DNA of 64,000 nt, from assembly GCF_009618275.1 (NCBI RefSeq), contig NZ_WIAD01000004.1:124001-188000 (forward strand), read 5' to 3'. This document shows, one piece after another, positions 8,885 through 17,598 of the stretch (within the stretch, counting starts at the first letter, position 1; every line of letters starts with the position of its first letter). Under the pieces are notes generated by a model. That model worked only from the letters and a program-made list of their open reading frames with translations. It was not told the DNA's origin and ran no database searches. This stretch comes from Roseimaritima sediminicola. GTDB lineage: Bacteria > Planctomycetota > Planctomycetia > Pirellulales > Pirellulaceae. A program made the position numbers and the translations under genes.

Positions 8885-11197
8885 CTATCGCCTCAGCCGC
8901 GCCAACCGGTTCAGTTCGTTGTTCAACAAACTGGCGTCGTAGGGCGTGAACTCGTAATCGCCGCTGACGTCGATGTAGCGGTCGTCCAGCGGGTCCACGG
9001 CCGGATCCAGCTGGCGAACACCGTTGCGGTTCAGGGCGTTGATCAACAGCAACAGGTCGTAGGGTTCGACGCGGCCGTCGTTGTTCACATCGAACGCATT
9101 GCTGGAATTCTGAAAAACGGGCGGATCGTCGTCGACCACCTCGATCGACGCCGTGGCACTGATATAACCCGCGGCGGTGAAGGTGTAGGCCAGCGTTTCC
9201 GGCCGTTCGGACTGTCGGTCATCGACCACCATCACGGGAACCGTCACCGACGCTCGGCCCGCCGGAATGACCAGCGGATCGGGCAGCACCAATTGGTCGG
9301 CGTCGCCCCCGGTAACCTCGACCGCCAACGCCTGCGCTCGATCGGTGTTGCTGCGGGTGATCGTCAACAACAAACTGCTGGCGGCCGCATCCTCGTCGAC
9401 GCTGGTCTGGTTCCAGCCGGCGGTCAGCGATTCCGCATCGCGAACGATCAGATCGACCGCCGCCGGGTCCATCCCTCCGCCTTCGGCCGACAGCGTGACG
9501 CGTTGGTCGCCGTCCAGCAGGGCGTCGTCGATGGCGCTGACCGGCACGGCGACCGAGTCCTCGCCGGCGGCGATCACGACGCTGGCCGGCAAGGTCGCTT
9601 CGCCGCGATCGCTGGACGACAAACGAATGGTCTCGGCCGTGGTCAGGACCGGCCCGGAACGAGTGACGGTCAACACCGTGGCCGCCGCGCCGGCGTCTTC
9701 GCGAATCGTCGCCGAATCCAGCCGCAGCCTCAGGCTGGGCGGCGCGGACACGGTCACCGGCAGTCGCCCGCTGGTTCGACCCCCGTCGTCGTCTCGCACC
9801 GTCACCGACACCGAATAGGTGCCTGCGGTCTGAAAGGTATGAGCCGCGTCCAGCGATGCCAGCGTCGGCCGCGTGGCGCTGCCCTGGCGGTCGATGGTCG
9901 CCGCAAACGTCTCGACCGGCGTCCCATCGCCCCAGTCGACTTCCACTTCGAAGGTTTCCGCCGTCGGCGGCGTCGCGGTGTTGACGCGGTAACCGGGATC
10001 GGAAATCGATACCAGATCGGTGATCGACAATGGCTGTCCGGCCACGGCATTCTGAGGCTCGGCCAGCGACAGGGTGGGAGCGACGTTGGTGATGGTGGCC
10101 GCCAAGTCATACGCGATCTGGCCACCACGGCTGCCGCTGAGCACCACCTGGACCGGATACGAGCCGTCGTCGCCGTAACGATGCTGGGCCTCGACGTCGA
10201 CTCGCGTGTCCTGGACCGACCAACCGATGTCGTCCATCGCTGCCAGGTCCAGCGGCGTCAGCAATTTTCGCTCTCCCGTCGACAGCGTCGGGTCCATCGC
10301 TGTTTCGCGGCCGCCGCTTTGCAGCTCCGCCTGCCAGTGTGAATTCGAAGCCAAGGGCACGTTCTGGCCATAGCTGGCGCGAGCTTTCGCACCGGTGAAC
10401 ACGCCGCCCGATACCAGGACTTCCCAACTGGACTGGGTCGCGCCCGGATACACGATGCCGAAGCCCAAGACGTGCGCGATCTCGTGAACGGCGACCGAGA
10501 AGAAATCGTGCTGGTTCGCGCCGATCCCATCGGCGTCCAGCCCGAAGTACCAATCACGAGGCTCGTCGAACGCCAGCGAACCGCCCCAGGGTCCCAGGTC
10601 GGTTGGCGAACTGGACAGCGCTCCTCGTTCACCCCGGGCGCGGACCGTATCCAGCCAGGCCTGCGAACCGCGAGCGCTGGTAAAGTAGCCGGTCGCGCCC
10701 TCACCGAGCTGACGTCCCGGCAGGTCCCGGGCACCGACGTACAGCCGGATTTGGTTGGCGGGAATCGACAGCGACGAGGGCAGCGAATAGGCCGCCTGGG
10801 TGCGGGGATGCAGCACCGCCGGCGACCAGACATTGCTTCCGCTCGGCGAGATCGCCGCCAGGTCGTCGGTAAAACGGCTGACCAGAGAATCGGCCGCGGC
10901 CTGGAGCACTTGCCGGCGAGCCGAAGAGGCAAAGAAACCGCTGGAGTCCAACGAGTAATCGAAGACCACCCGCAGCGGCCCCCCGCTGCTGGCACCGCGG
11001 ACCTGAGCGGCCGAGGAGGTTCCATCGCCCCAGGACACCTGAGCCGAAACGTCGCCTACCAAGCCGGCCGTATCGAGCGAACGGTCCAGTTCGAACAGGT
11101 CGCCCTCGGCGGCGAGCAGGCGCCTCGACTCCAGCGACTCCACCAAACACCTTCGTCGCCGTCCCAGCCCAGTACGTCGCAACCCAGCTCGCCGCAT
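8885..11197 (-). CDS. Secreted M8 (leishmanolysin)-like metalloprotease with Calx-beta and dockerin domains
   Basis: 770 aa from ATG 11197 (frame opens at TTG 11230). The N-terminus contains VESLESRRLLA, the leader typical of giant secreted planctomycete proteins. A zinc site HEIAHVLGFG lies near residue 237. The third ligand of HExxHxxGxxH metzincins is absent at its usual spacing, but NSHWQAE about 50 residues later, followed by LTPLDLAAMDDIGW, matches the distant third His and trailing block of leishmanolysin-like proteases. Next come a PKD-like region (AHTFQTAGTYSVSVTV), two Calx-beta-like repeats (starting ATIREDAG and TSVDEDAA) and a C-terminal dockerin-like pair (DVNNDGRVEPYD and DVSGDYEFTPYD). 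Extracellular proteolysis is inferred. Confidence 0.85.
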   Translation of the reverse strand: MRRAGLRRTGLGRRRRCLVESLESRRLLAAEGDLFELDRSLDTAGLVGDVSAQVSWGDGTSSAAQVRGASSGGPLRVVFDYSLDSSGFFASSARRQVLQAAADSLVSRFTDDLAAISPSGSNVWSPAVLHPRTQAAYSLPSSLSIPANQIRLYVGARDLPGRQLGEGATGYFTSARGSQAWLDTVRARGERGALSSSPTDLGPWGGSLAFDEPRDWYFGLDADGIGANQHDFFSVAVHEIAHVLGFGIVYPGATQSSWEVLVSGGVFTGAKARASYGQNVPLASNSHWQAELQSGGRETAMDPTLSTGERKLLTPLDLAAMDDIGWSVQDTRVDVEAQHRYGDDGSYPVQVVLSGSRGGQIAYDLAATITNVAPTLSLAEPQNAVAGQPLSITDLVSISDPGYRVNTATPPTAETFEVEVDWGDGTPVETFAATIDRQGSATRPTLASLDAAHTFQTAGTYSVSVTVRDDDGGRTSGRLPVTVSAPPSLRLRLDSATIREDAGAAATVLTVTRSGPVLTTAETIRLSSSDRGEATLPASVVIAAGEDSVAVPVSAIDDALLDGDQRVTLSAEGGGMDPAAVDLIVRDAESLTAGWNQTSVDEDAAASSLLLTITRSNTDRAQALAVEVTGGDADQLVLPDPLVIPAGRASVTVPVMVVDDRQSERPETLAYTFTAAGYISATASIEVVDDDPPVFQNSSNAFDVNNDGRVEPYDLLLLINALNRNGVRQLDPAVDPLDDRYIDVSGDYEFTPYDASLLNNELNRLARLRR

Positions 11198-11819
11198 CGC
11201 GTGTATCCATCCTCGGAAAGAAAGCCCCAACGCTTTTCAATGTACGGATGAACCGCAAACAGGCAACCGATTGGCAGTGTAATACCGCGGTCGTAGACGT
11301 CGTTCTCGGCTGAGGACAGCCGAGCGACTCTGTGGCATAGGCTTCCAGCCTGTGGACGGAGCGAGCCGAAATCGCGAAGCGATGGCAGTTGATAGCCTCG
11401 GATGCCAATCCGAGGTGCGACTATCAATGGGGTAGTAGGGTGCCGGCGACCTGGGATTGGCATCCCAGGCTATCGACGGTCGTTGCTTCGCAACTGGCGA
11501 TTCTCCGCGAAAGTAGCCAGTGTCGCCTTTCGCTCCGCGAAAGTAGCCCAGTGTCGCCTTTCGCTCTGCGAAAGTAGCCCAGTGTCGCCTTTCGCTCCGC
11601 GAAAGTAGCCCAGGAAGTCCAGCTACTTTCGACGGAGCGAAAGGCAACTCTCCGCGAAAGTAGCCCAGGAAGTCTAGCTACTTTCGGCGGAGCGAAAGGC
11701 AACTCTCTGCGAAAGTAGTCCAGGAAGTCCAGCTACTTTCGACGGAGCGAAAGGCAACTCTCCGCGAGAGTTGCCCAGGAAGTCTCGCTACTTTCGGCGG
11801 AGCGAAAGGCAACTCTCCG
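11198..11819. repeat. Intergenic repeat array (palindromic units)
   Basis: No gene. At 11333-11356 is a full copy of a dispersed repeat (core TGGCATAGGCTTCCAGCCTG). Around 11385-11495 are GGATGCCAATCCGAGG and GGCATCCCAGGCTATCGACG elements also related to repeats near 32.2-32.5 kb. From about 11500 to 11819 runs a dense array of CTTTCG-CTCCG-CGAAAG palindromes: first three to four units of about 34 bp, then units of about 66 bp in which each half is the inverse of the other (GCGAAAGTAGCCCAGG and CTACTTTCGGCGGAGCGAAA). Spacer lengths and sequences are repetitive, unlike CRISPR. Confidence 0.85.
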
Positions 11820-12722
11820 CTACGGGGTGAAATACCGAATAAAGTTGCGCACGTTCTGGCCCGGGACGTAGGCTTTGGGCTGGCCGATGATGCCCTGGCC
11901 GATCTGGACGTTCGTGGGATCCTGCCCCAGCGTGAACAGGGGCCGGCAACCGGCCGTGGGAACAACCGCTGTGGTGGCCACCGCGGGCATCGCCACCGGC
12001 GGGGCGACCACCGCGGGCGGAGCGATGTAGGGAGTGGTCGCGGGAACCGTCGCCGGCACGGTCGCGCTGCACGGCACCACGTACTCCGGACCGCACTGCC
12101 AGAGCCCGCCGGCGTTGTAGGATGAGGGCGCCGAGACACAGGCGCAGTTGTCGACCGTGGCCATCGAAGCTTCCAGGCCCGGCTGGGGCACCGGTGTCAG
12201 GTCGGCGGCCGGCGGCGAACGATCCCCACCGGGAAGGGCCCCACCGGGAAGGGCCCCACCGGGAAGGGCCGCCGGCGGCGAAGGCAGTTGCCGATTATCC
12301 AGCGGAACCGGCTGCAGATTCTCTCCGGCCAGGGGCGGCGCAACCGGGCGGGTGGACGGGGCGGCGGGCGAACCGCCGAGTGGCGTCGCGGCGCCCGGCG
12401 GGGGTGTCATCGTCGGCGGGGCGGCAGCTGGGCCCGCATCCGGCGGCGTGGCCGCTGCACCGGGTGGAAGGCCCATCGGGCCGCTCGCCTGCATCATGGC
12501 CGTCTGCCGGATGACGGGTTTGCTGGCGCTCTGTTCGGGCCGCTGGTAGCCGGCCGGCACCGCGGCCGACTGCCGCAGCGCGTCGACCAATCCCGGCGTG
12601 CCGAGCGGACGCAGTTTAGCGCGAGCGGCCGCTTGATCGGTGCGGGTTTGCGGGGATTCCGCAGCCGCTGCGCTCAGAAAGGTGCCCAGCGAAATCGAAA
12701 GAACAATCCGTTGCCATGTCAT
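11820..12722 (-). CDS. Pro/Ala-rich secreted protein, unknown function
   Basis: 300 aa. I chose ATG 12722, which begins a clear signal peptide (MTWQRIVLSISLGTFLSAAA); the frame extends upstream to 12767. The body is rich in Pro, Ala and Gly, with LPGGA repeats near residue 155-170 and Val/Pro/Ala runs near 220-255. Cys residues occur late (CACVS, GLWQCG, VPCSA, AGCRP). The C-terminal section (LGQDPTNVQIGQGIIGQPKAYVPGQ) looks more conserved. Likely a surface or periplasmic protein; no family recognised. The stop codon abuts the palindrome array, whose last unit ends at the gene. Confidence 0.75.
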   Translation of the reverse strand: MTWQRIVLSISLGTFLSAAAAESPQTRTDQAAARAKLRPLGTPGLVDALRQSAAVPAGYQRPEQSASKPVIRQTAMMQASGPMGLPPGAAATPPDAGPAAAPPTMTPPPGAATPLGGSPAAPSTRPVAPPLAGENLQPVPLDNRQLPSPPAALPGGALPGGALPGGDRSPPAADLTPVPQPGLEASMATVDNCACVSAPSSYNAGGLWQCGPEYVVPCSATVPATVPATTPYIAPPAVVAPPVAMPAVATTAVVPTAGCRPLFTLGQDPTNVQIGQGIIGQPKAYVPGQNVRNFIRYFTP

Positions 12723-12797
12723 GCCGTTTTCTCCGTAGATACGATACGGCGCGACCGTAAAGTACACGGCGGTGACAAAGCAAGAGCGGTTCCCGGC

Positions 12798-13259
12798 TTA
12801 GGATTTCACCGACACGAAGGTCATCCGCAGGGCGTGCAGGGCTTCGCCCAGCATCTTGGTTTCTTCCTCGTCCAGATTGCCGGCGGTTTTCTTCTCCAGC
12901 ATCTCCAGCGTGTCGATGTAGTGCTTGGCGATGGGCTTGTTCACCGAGGGTTTGCCGGTGGTGGGATCGGGAATCTGCCCCAGCATAGCCATGGCCTGGG
13001 TGAACAGCATCGAGACCAGCGTGACGAACGAGGCCGGCGGCGGCGCTTCCTCGCCGGCTCCGGCCGCGGCATCGGCTCCGGCCACCGCTTCGCCGCCCGC
13101 CTGCCCTGCCCCAGCCGTTTCGGCGCCGGCCTTTTCGGTCTCGCCCTTCTCGGCTTGGGCCGCTCGGATGGCTTCCTTTTCCTTCTGGACCTGTTCCTTC
13201 CAGTCCTCGTCGATGATCAGTTTGGGTTCTTTTTCCGCTTCGGATTCGGAATCGCTCAT
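12798..13259 (-). CDS. DUF1844 family protein
   Basis: 153 aa. The N-terminal 80 residues are charged and Ala/Gly rich. The C-terminal part ([60 protein letters not shown]) matches DUF1844, a small family of unknown function. The start ATG overlaps the pyrG stop (ATGA), so it is translationally coupled as third gene of the kdsB-pyrG operon. Cytoplasmic, no signal peptide. Confidence 0.9.
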   Translation of the reverse strand: MSDSESEAEKEPKLIIDEDWKEQVQKEKEAIRAAQAEKGETEKAGAETAGAGQAGGEAVAGADAAAGAGEEAPPPASFVTLVSMLFTQAMAMLGQIPDPTTGKPSVNKPIAKHYIDTLEMLEKKTAGNLDEEETKMLGEALHALRMTFVSVKS

Positions 13260-14911
13260 TGGGTCAACTCACCTTTGGGCTGATTGGAATCGGATGAGAC
13301 GCGCGACTGTTGGCGGTCGATCGTCGCTTGAAGAAAATCGGCGAACAAGGGATGGGCCTGCAACGGTTTGCTTTTGAATTCGGGATGGAACTGCACGGCC
13401 ACAAACCAGGGATGGTCGGGGATCTCGACGATCTCCACCAGCTTGCCATCGGGGCTGGTTCCCGCGAACTGCATCCCGTGGGCCTCGAATTGCTGGCGGT
13501 ACTGGTTGTTGAATTCGTACCGGTGCCGATGCCGTTCGTCCACCGATTCGCTGCCGTAGGCCTCGGCCGAACGCGATCCGGGCGTCAGGCTGGTGGGCTG
13601 TTTGCCCAACCGCATCGTGCCGCCCAGATTGGTTACGTTGCGTTGTTCGTCCAGCAAACAGATGACCGGGTGCGGCGTATCCTTGTTGAACTCGGTCGAA
13701 TGCGCTTCGGGCAATTCGACCGAGTTGCGGCCGAACTCGATCACGGCGCACTGCATGCCCAGACAGATGCCGAAGAAAGGAATCTTGCGGGTGCGCGCGA
13801 ACCGAATGGCTTCCACCTTGCCCTCGACCCCGCGTTCGCCAAAGCCGCCGGGAACGAGGATCCCATCGAAACCGCTCAGCAGGCGTTCGGCCCCCTCGCG
13901 CTCGATGTCGCTGCTCTGAATGCGGGTCACGCGGATCTGGGTGTGATGATGGATCCCGGCGTGGTCGATCGCTTCGTAGATCGATTTGTAGGCGTCCCGG
14001 TGTTCGGCGTATTTCCCGACCACCGCGATGGACACTTCGTGGCGAGGATTGCGCAGGCGGTGCAGCAGGTCGTGCCAGGCCTGGATGTCCAACTGGTCGG
14101 CGCTCAGCCCCAACCGTTCGATCACCAGTTCATCGAGCGAATTATCGACCAACGACAGCGGGACTTCGTAGATCGAGAAATCCTTGTCCTTTTCTTCGAT
14201 CACCGCATCGATCGGGACGTTGCAGAACAGCGCGATCTTCTCGCGGTCTTCGCGGCTGATGCTGCGTTCACAGCGGCATACCAGGATGTCGGGCTGGATA
14301 CCGATCTCGCGCATCTGGCCGACCGAGTGCTGGGTCGGTTTGGTCTTCAGCTCGTCGGCCGCCTTCAGGTACGGGACCAGCGTCAGGTGCATGAACAGGC
14401 AATTTTCGCGGCCCACGTCCTGAGCGAATTGCCGGATCGCTTCCAGGAACGGGAGGCTTTCGATATCGCCCACCGTGCCGCCGATCTCGGTGATCACCAC
14501 GTCGACGTCATCGCCGCTCAACTTGCGGATCACGCTCTTGATTTCGTTGGTGATATGCGGAATCACCTGGACCGTCTTGCCCAGGAAGCGGCCCTGACGC
14601 TCCTTTTCGATCACCGACAGATAGATCTGGCCGGTGGTGTAATTGGAGTCGCGGGTCAGTTCGCCACTGGTAAAACGTTCGTAGTGGCCCAGGTCCAGGT
14701 CGGTCTCGCTGCCGTCATCGAGCACGTACACTTCGCCGTGCTGGTAGGGGCTCATCGTGCCCGGATCGACGTTGATGTACGGGTCCAGTTTCTGCATCAA
14801 CACCCGCAGGCCGCGTTGCTCGAGCAACATGCCCATCGAGGCGCTGGTCAATCCCTTGCCGAGTGAACTTACGACACCGCCGGTAACAAAAATGTGCTTG
14901 GTCATGGACAT
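13256..14911 (-). CDS. pyrG: CTP synthase
   Basis: 551 aa from ATG 14911 (MSMTKHIF); ATG 14905 is equally plausible. Catalyses ATP- and glutamine-dependent amination of UTP to CTP. The N-terminal amidoligase domain has [17 protein letters not shown] with the P-loop-like segment, [12 protein letters not shown] and GGTVGDIES. The C-terminal class I glutamine amidotransferase domain shows GGFGERG, the nucleophile context [15 protein letters not shown], and the FHPEFKSKP block. Full family length. It follows kdsB, which uses CTP to activate Kdo, and overlaps the DUF1844 gene by four bases; the order fits a shared operon feeding LPS precursor synthesis. Confidence 0.98.
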   Translation of the reverse strand: MSMTKHIFVTGGVVSSLGKGLTSASMGMLLEQRGLRVLMQKLDPYINVDPGTMSPYQHGEVYVLDDGSETDLDLGHYERFTSGELTRDSNYTTGQIYLSVIEKERQGRFLGKTVQVIPHITNEIKSVIRKLSGDDVDVVITEIGGTVGDIESLPFLEAIRQFAQDVGRENCLFMHLTLVPYLKAADELKTKPTQHSVGQMREIGIQPDILVCRCERSISREDREKIALFCNVPIDAVIEEKDKDFSIYEVPLSLVDNSLDELVIERLGLSADQLDIQAWHDLLHRLRNPRHEVSIAVVGKYAEHRDAYKSIYEAIDHAGIHHHTQIRVTRIQSSDIEREGAERLLSGFDGILVPGGFGERGVEGKVEAIRFARTRKIPFFGICLGMQCAVIEFGRNSVELPEAHSTEFNKDTPHPVICLLDEQRNVTNLGGTMRLGKQPTSLTPGSRSAEAYGSESVDERHRHRYEFNNQYRQQFEAHGMQFAGTSPDGKLVEIVEIPDHPWFVAVQFHPEFKSKPLQAHPLFADFLQATIDRQQSRVSSDSNQPKGELTQ

Positions 14912-14992
14912 GGATCTTACCGCTAGCGGGCCCACTGGGAAGCCGCCTAGCGGGACGGGAGCGTTTTTTCCGAGGTCCGCCTCGCCGGGCAA

Positions 14993-15745
14993 TCACTGCG
15001 ATTCGAATCGCTGGCAGAATTGTTCGAAATCTTCCAGCGTATCAATTCCGGCGGCTACGGTATCGATGCGGCCCACGACGATTCTGCGGCCGGCGGCCAG
15101 AGCCCGCAGTTGCTCCAGCTTTTCCAGCCGTTCCAGCGCCGCCGGCGGCTCGGTGGCGAACCACAGCAGGAACTCGCGGCGGTAGGCATACAGGCCCACG
15201 TGCTGCCAAAACTGGGGGGGATCGGCAGCCAAGTCGGCAGCCGTCACGCCGTCGCGAACGTGCGGCAGGGGGGCCCGGCTGAAGTACAAGGCGTGGTTGT
15301 GCTGGTCGAGGACGACTTTCACGCAGTTCGGATCCTGCCAGCGATCCAGGTCCCGCAGCGGCGCGGCAACCGTGGCCATATCCGCTTCGGGATGCTCGAT
15401 CAACAACCGGCTGACCCGTTCGATCGCCGCCGGCTCGATCTCCGGCTCGTCGCCCTGGACGTTCACAAAGATATCCACGTCCGGCATCAGCGCCGCCACT
15501 TCGGCGATCCGATCGGTCCCACTGGGACAATCCACGGCGGTCATCAAGGCTTCACCGCCAAAATCGTCCACTTCCTGCGCAAGCCGCGGGTCGTCCACCG
15601 CGACGGTCACGCCCGCCACGCCCTCGGCTCGGCGGGCCGCTTCGTAGGTGTGCTGCAGGATCGACCGCTCGTCGACGCGCAGCAGCAGTTTTTCCGGCAA
15701 GCGACTGGAGGCCAAGCGAGCGGGAATGACGACCTGGATCTTCAT
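14993..15745 (-). CDS. kdsB: 3-deoxy-manno-octulosonate cytidylyltransferase
   Basis: 250 aa. Transfers CMP from CTP to Kdo, giving CMP-Kdo for LPS inner core. The N-terminal nucleotide-binding motif VVIPARLASSRLPEKLLL is textbook. NVQGDEPEI (about 95-103) carries the metal and sugar-binding residues, and FSRAPLPH, QHVGLYAYRREFL and the C-terminal GIDTLEDFEQF are also conserved. Cytoplasmic. First gene of the kdsB-pyrG-DUF1844 group, 81 bases ahead of pyrG. Its presence supports a Kdo-bearing outer-membrane lipopolysaccharide. Confidence 0.97.
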   Translation of the reverse strand: MKIQVVIPARLASSRLPEKLLLRVDERSILQHTYEAARRAEGVAGVTVAVDDPRLAQEVDDFGGEALMTAVDCPSGTDRIAEVAALMPDVDIFVNVQGDEPEIEPAAIERVSRLLIEHPEADMATVAAPLRDLDRWQDPNCVKVVLDQHNHALYFSRAPLPHVRDGVTAADLAADPPQFWQHVGLYAYRREFLLWFATEPPAALERLEKLEQLRALAAGRRIVVGRIDTVAAGIDTLEDFEQFCQRFESQ

Positions 15746-16113
15746 GAAGGCCTCGAACGCAAGGGCGAGTTCGACGGAGCAGACAACGATCCCGACAGAC
15801 TAACAACCCGCAAGCGAACTCGCCAGAGTTTCAAGCCCCCGTAGCTGAACTCGCCAGAGTTTGGAGAGAAGCGATTTGAGGTTTGAGATTTCCTGACTCC
15901 GGCGGAATCGATGTATGGCGTGCGAAGCTCGGGGCGCCGCAGCCACGGCAGTGGCGACATGCGGTAGCCCCAGGCGCGAGCCTACGCGAGCCAGGCTTCG
16001 GGGGAGAGTCGATGCGGGGGAACGAACATTTCCGAACGCGCGGGCCGATCCCATCGACTACACTTTTCCCAGGTGCTCGTCTCGCTTCTGCCCTGCTCGC
16101 CCCCACGATCGTC
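15746..16113. repeat. Divergent intergenic region with repeat fragments
   Basis: No gene seen. It contains two copies of a AACTCGCCAGAGTTT-type element (15814-15831 and 15841-15864, the second in the longer form GTAGCTGAACTCGCCAGAGT). Also present are a CGGCGGAATCGATGTA fragment near 15900 shared with 35.29 kb, and a GGCGCGAGCC...GCCAGGCTTCGGGGGAGAG fragment (15970-16010) related to the hairpin at 35145-35200. Promoters for kdsB (-) and the PH-domain pair (+) must lie here but I cannot assign them. Confidence 0.7.
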
Positions 16114-16680
16114 ATGGACCAACCGTTCGACGTCCGCCGCATCCAGCGGCCCGACAAGGCCTTGCTGTGGTACTACGTCCTGTGTGCCCTGGCCACAGGA
16201 CCGGCCTTTCCGATCGTGCTGGTGCCGCTGCTGTGCCGCTACTACACGCTCCGCTACCGCTTCGACGACCGCGGCATCTGCTTGTCCTGGGGCGTTTTGT
16301 TTCGCGCCGAGACCTACCTGACCTACAAACGCATCCAGGACATTCACCTGAACCGCAATCTGGTGCAGCGTTGGTTTGGCTTGGCGAATCTGACGGTGCA
16401 AACCGCCTCGGGAAGCGCCGCTCCGGAAATGAAAATCGAAGGCGTGCTGGAAGCCGAAGCGCTGCGAGACTACCTGTACGGGATGATGCGCGGAGCTCGC
16501 GAATCGGCGGTGCATGGATCGCCGGACGATCTGACGACGGATGCCGCGGCAGATCCCGCCGTGATGGCGGCCGCCGCCACACCGGGCGGCGACGACGAAG
16601 TCCTGCAGCTGCTGTGCAGCATCCGCGATTCCGTGCGCCGGCTGGCCGATTCCCGCGGTTCCTCGGCGGAGCAATCATGA
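16114..16680 (+). CDS. Bacterial PH-domain (bPH2, YdbS-like) membrane protein
   Basis: 188 aa from ATG 16114. The frame extends upstream to 15883, but that part is repeat DNA. A short N-terminus is followed by hydrophobic residues (WYYVLCALATGPAFPIVLVPLL) and then the bPH2 core: LRYRFDDRGICLSWGVLF, TYLTYKRIQDIHL, RWFGLANLTVQTASG. The tail is acidic and Ala rich with a terminal helix. The YdbS/YdbT-like family is membrane associated and its function is poorly defined. The stop overlaps the start of a second bPH2 gene, indicating a two-protein complex. Confidence 0.85.
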   Translation: MDQPFDVRRIQRPDKALLWYYVLCALATGPAFPIVLVPLLCRYYTLRYRFDDRGICLSWGVLFRAETYLTYKRIQDIHLNRNLVQRWFGLANLTVQTASGSAAPEMKIEGVLEAEALRDYLYGMMRGARESAVHGSPDDLTTDAAADPAVMAAAATPGGDDEVLQLLCSIRDSVRRLADSRGSSAEQS

Positions 16681-17468
16681 TCGATTCCAAGGGCGACGTG
16701 CCGGTCGTCAAAGCCGAAACCGGGGGCGTTTCCGATCCTTCGTCCAGCGAGGGTTACTCAAAACTTGTCTACGAGGGCATCTGGCGGGTGATGGCCGATT
16801 GGTTTCGGGTGCCCCGCGTCCCACCGGTGTTGCCCGCCCACAGCGGCGAAGAGATCATCGCCCGCAAACCGGCCGAGAGCTTCCTCGGCTACCTGCGTCT
16901 AACCCTGGCCGCCAAGGTAGCGGCCCTGGTCATCGGCGACCTGGTTCTGGGCATCATACTGACGATCAACCATCCGGTCGTCGGCGGCGTCTTAACACCG
17001 CTGACCCTGCTGGGCATCGTCGCCGTAGCACTCGTTGGCCTGGTCGCCGTGCGGCTGCGTTACGACACGACGTGGTACGTGTTCAGCGATCGCAGCATGC
17101 GCCTGCGGCGGGGCATTTGGTTGATCCGGGAAACCACGATCACCTTCGAAAACATCCAGAATGTGCAAACCCGCCAGGGACCGGTCCAAAGGTTTTTCGG
17201 GATCGCCGACGTGATCGTCGAAACGGCCGGCGGCGGCGCCGCGCACCAACAGGACACCTCGACCAACGGCCACCACGGCTTGATCGAAGGCATCGAAAAC
17301 GCGGCCGAGCTGCGCGATAAAATTCGCCGGCACATCGCCGCGCAAAACACCGGCGGCCTGGGCGATGAAGACGCCCCCGAGCCGGCCATGCCGGCCAGGC
17401 CCGGACTGCGTCCTCAACACGTCGCCGTACTCCGCGAGATCGATCAATTGCTCAAGGCAACGCGCTAG
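16677..17468 (+). CDS. Bacterial PH-domain (bPH2) membrane protein
   Basis: 263 aa from ATG 16677, overlapping the upstream stop by ATGA; the same frame is open far upstream without justification. Two membrane segments (about 75-97 and 103-125: KVAALVIGDLVLGIILTI and LTPLTLLGIVAVALVGLV) precede the bPH2 core: VRLRYDTTWYVFSDRSMRL, ETTITFENIQNVQTRQG, RFFGIADVIVETAGGG. A C-terminal helix (PQHVAVLREIDQLLK) resembles the tail of its partner (LQLLCSIRDSV). Paralogous to the preceding gene; together they resemble YdbS-YdbT type pairs. Confidence 0.87.
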   Translation: MIDSKGDVPVVKAETGGVSDPSSSEGYSKLVYEGIWRVMADWFRVPRVPPVLPAHSGEEIIARKPAESFLGYLRLTLAAKVAALVIGDLVLGIILTINHPVVGGVLTPLTLLGIVAVALVGLVAVRLRYDTTWYVFSDRSMRLRRGIWLIRETTITFENIQNVQTRQGPVQRFFGIADVIVETAGGGAAHQQDTSTNGHHGLIEGIENAAELRDKIRRHIAAQNTGGLGDEDAPEPAMPARPGLRPQHVAVLREIDQLLKATR

Positions 17469-17494
17469 AGACCGAAAGCGATCCCCACACCGGC

Positions 17495-17589
17495 AGTGGC
17501 ATAGGCTTCCAGCCTGTGGACTGCGCTGAATTTCGGCTGGGACAGCCGAGCTACTTTTGCTACTTTCGCGGAGCGAAAGGCGACACTGG
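17495..17589. repeat. 95-bp composite repeat, copy A
   Basis: Matches 22161-22255 over 95 bp in the same orientation with about two mismatches. It joins the TGGCATAGGCTTCCAGCCTG family to the CTTTCG/CGAAAG palindrome family. Ten bases beyond it lies the stop of the DUF3857 gene. Confidence 0.9.
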
Positions 17590-17598
17590 ACAGCTGAG

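Noticed and set aside
8885-11197. Inactive metalloprotease because the third His is missing from HExxHxxGxxH
   Set aside because: A HW motif about 50 residues downstream with the trailing block typical of leishmanolysin-like enzymes supplies the likely third ligand.
11498-11819. CRISPR-like array
   Set aside because: Units are palindromic, spacers are short and repetitive rather than unique, period changes from 34 to 66 bp, and no cas gene is near.
13310-14866. Long plus-strand frame opposite pyrG
   Set aside because: Antisense to a fully conserved CTP synthase; long opposite frames are expected in high-GC DNA. The same applies to plus-strand frames opposite infB, nusA, the DUF3857 gene and the 1052-aa membrane protein.
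15883-16113. N-terminal extension of the first PH-domain protein
   Set aside because: Encoded by repeat fragments with no protein-like pattern; ATG 16114 begins the family-like region.
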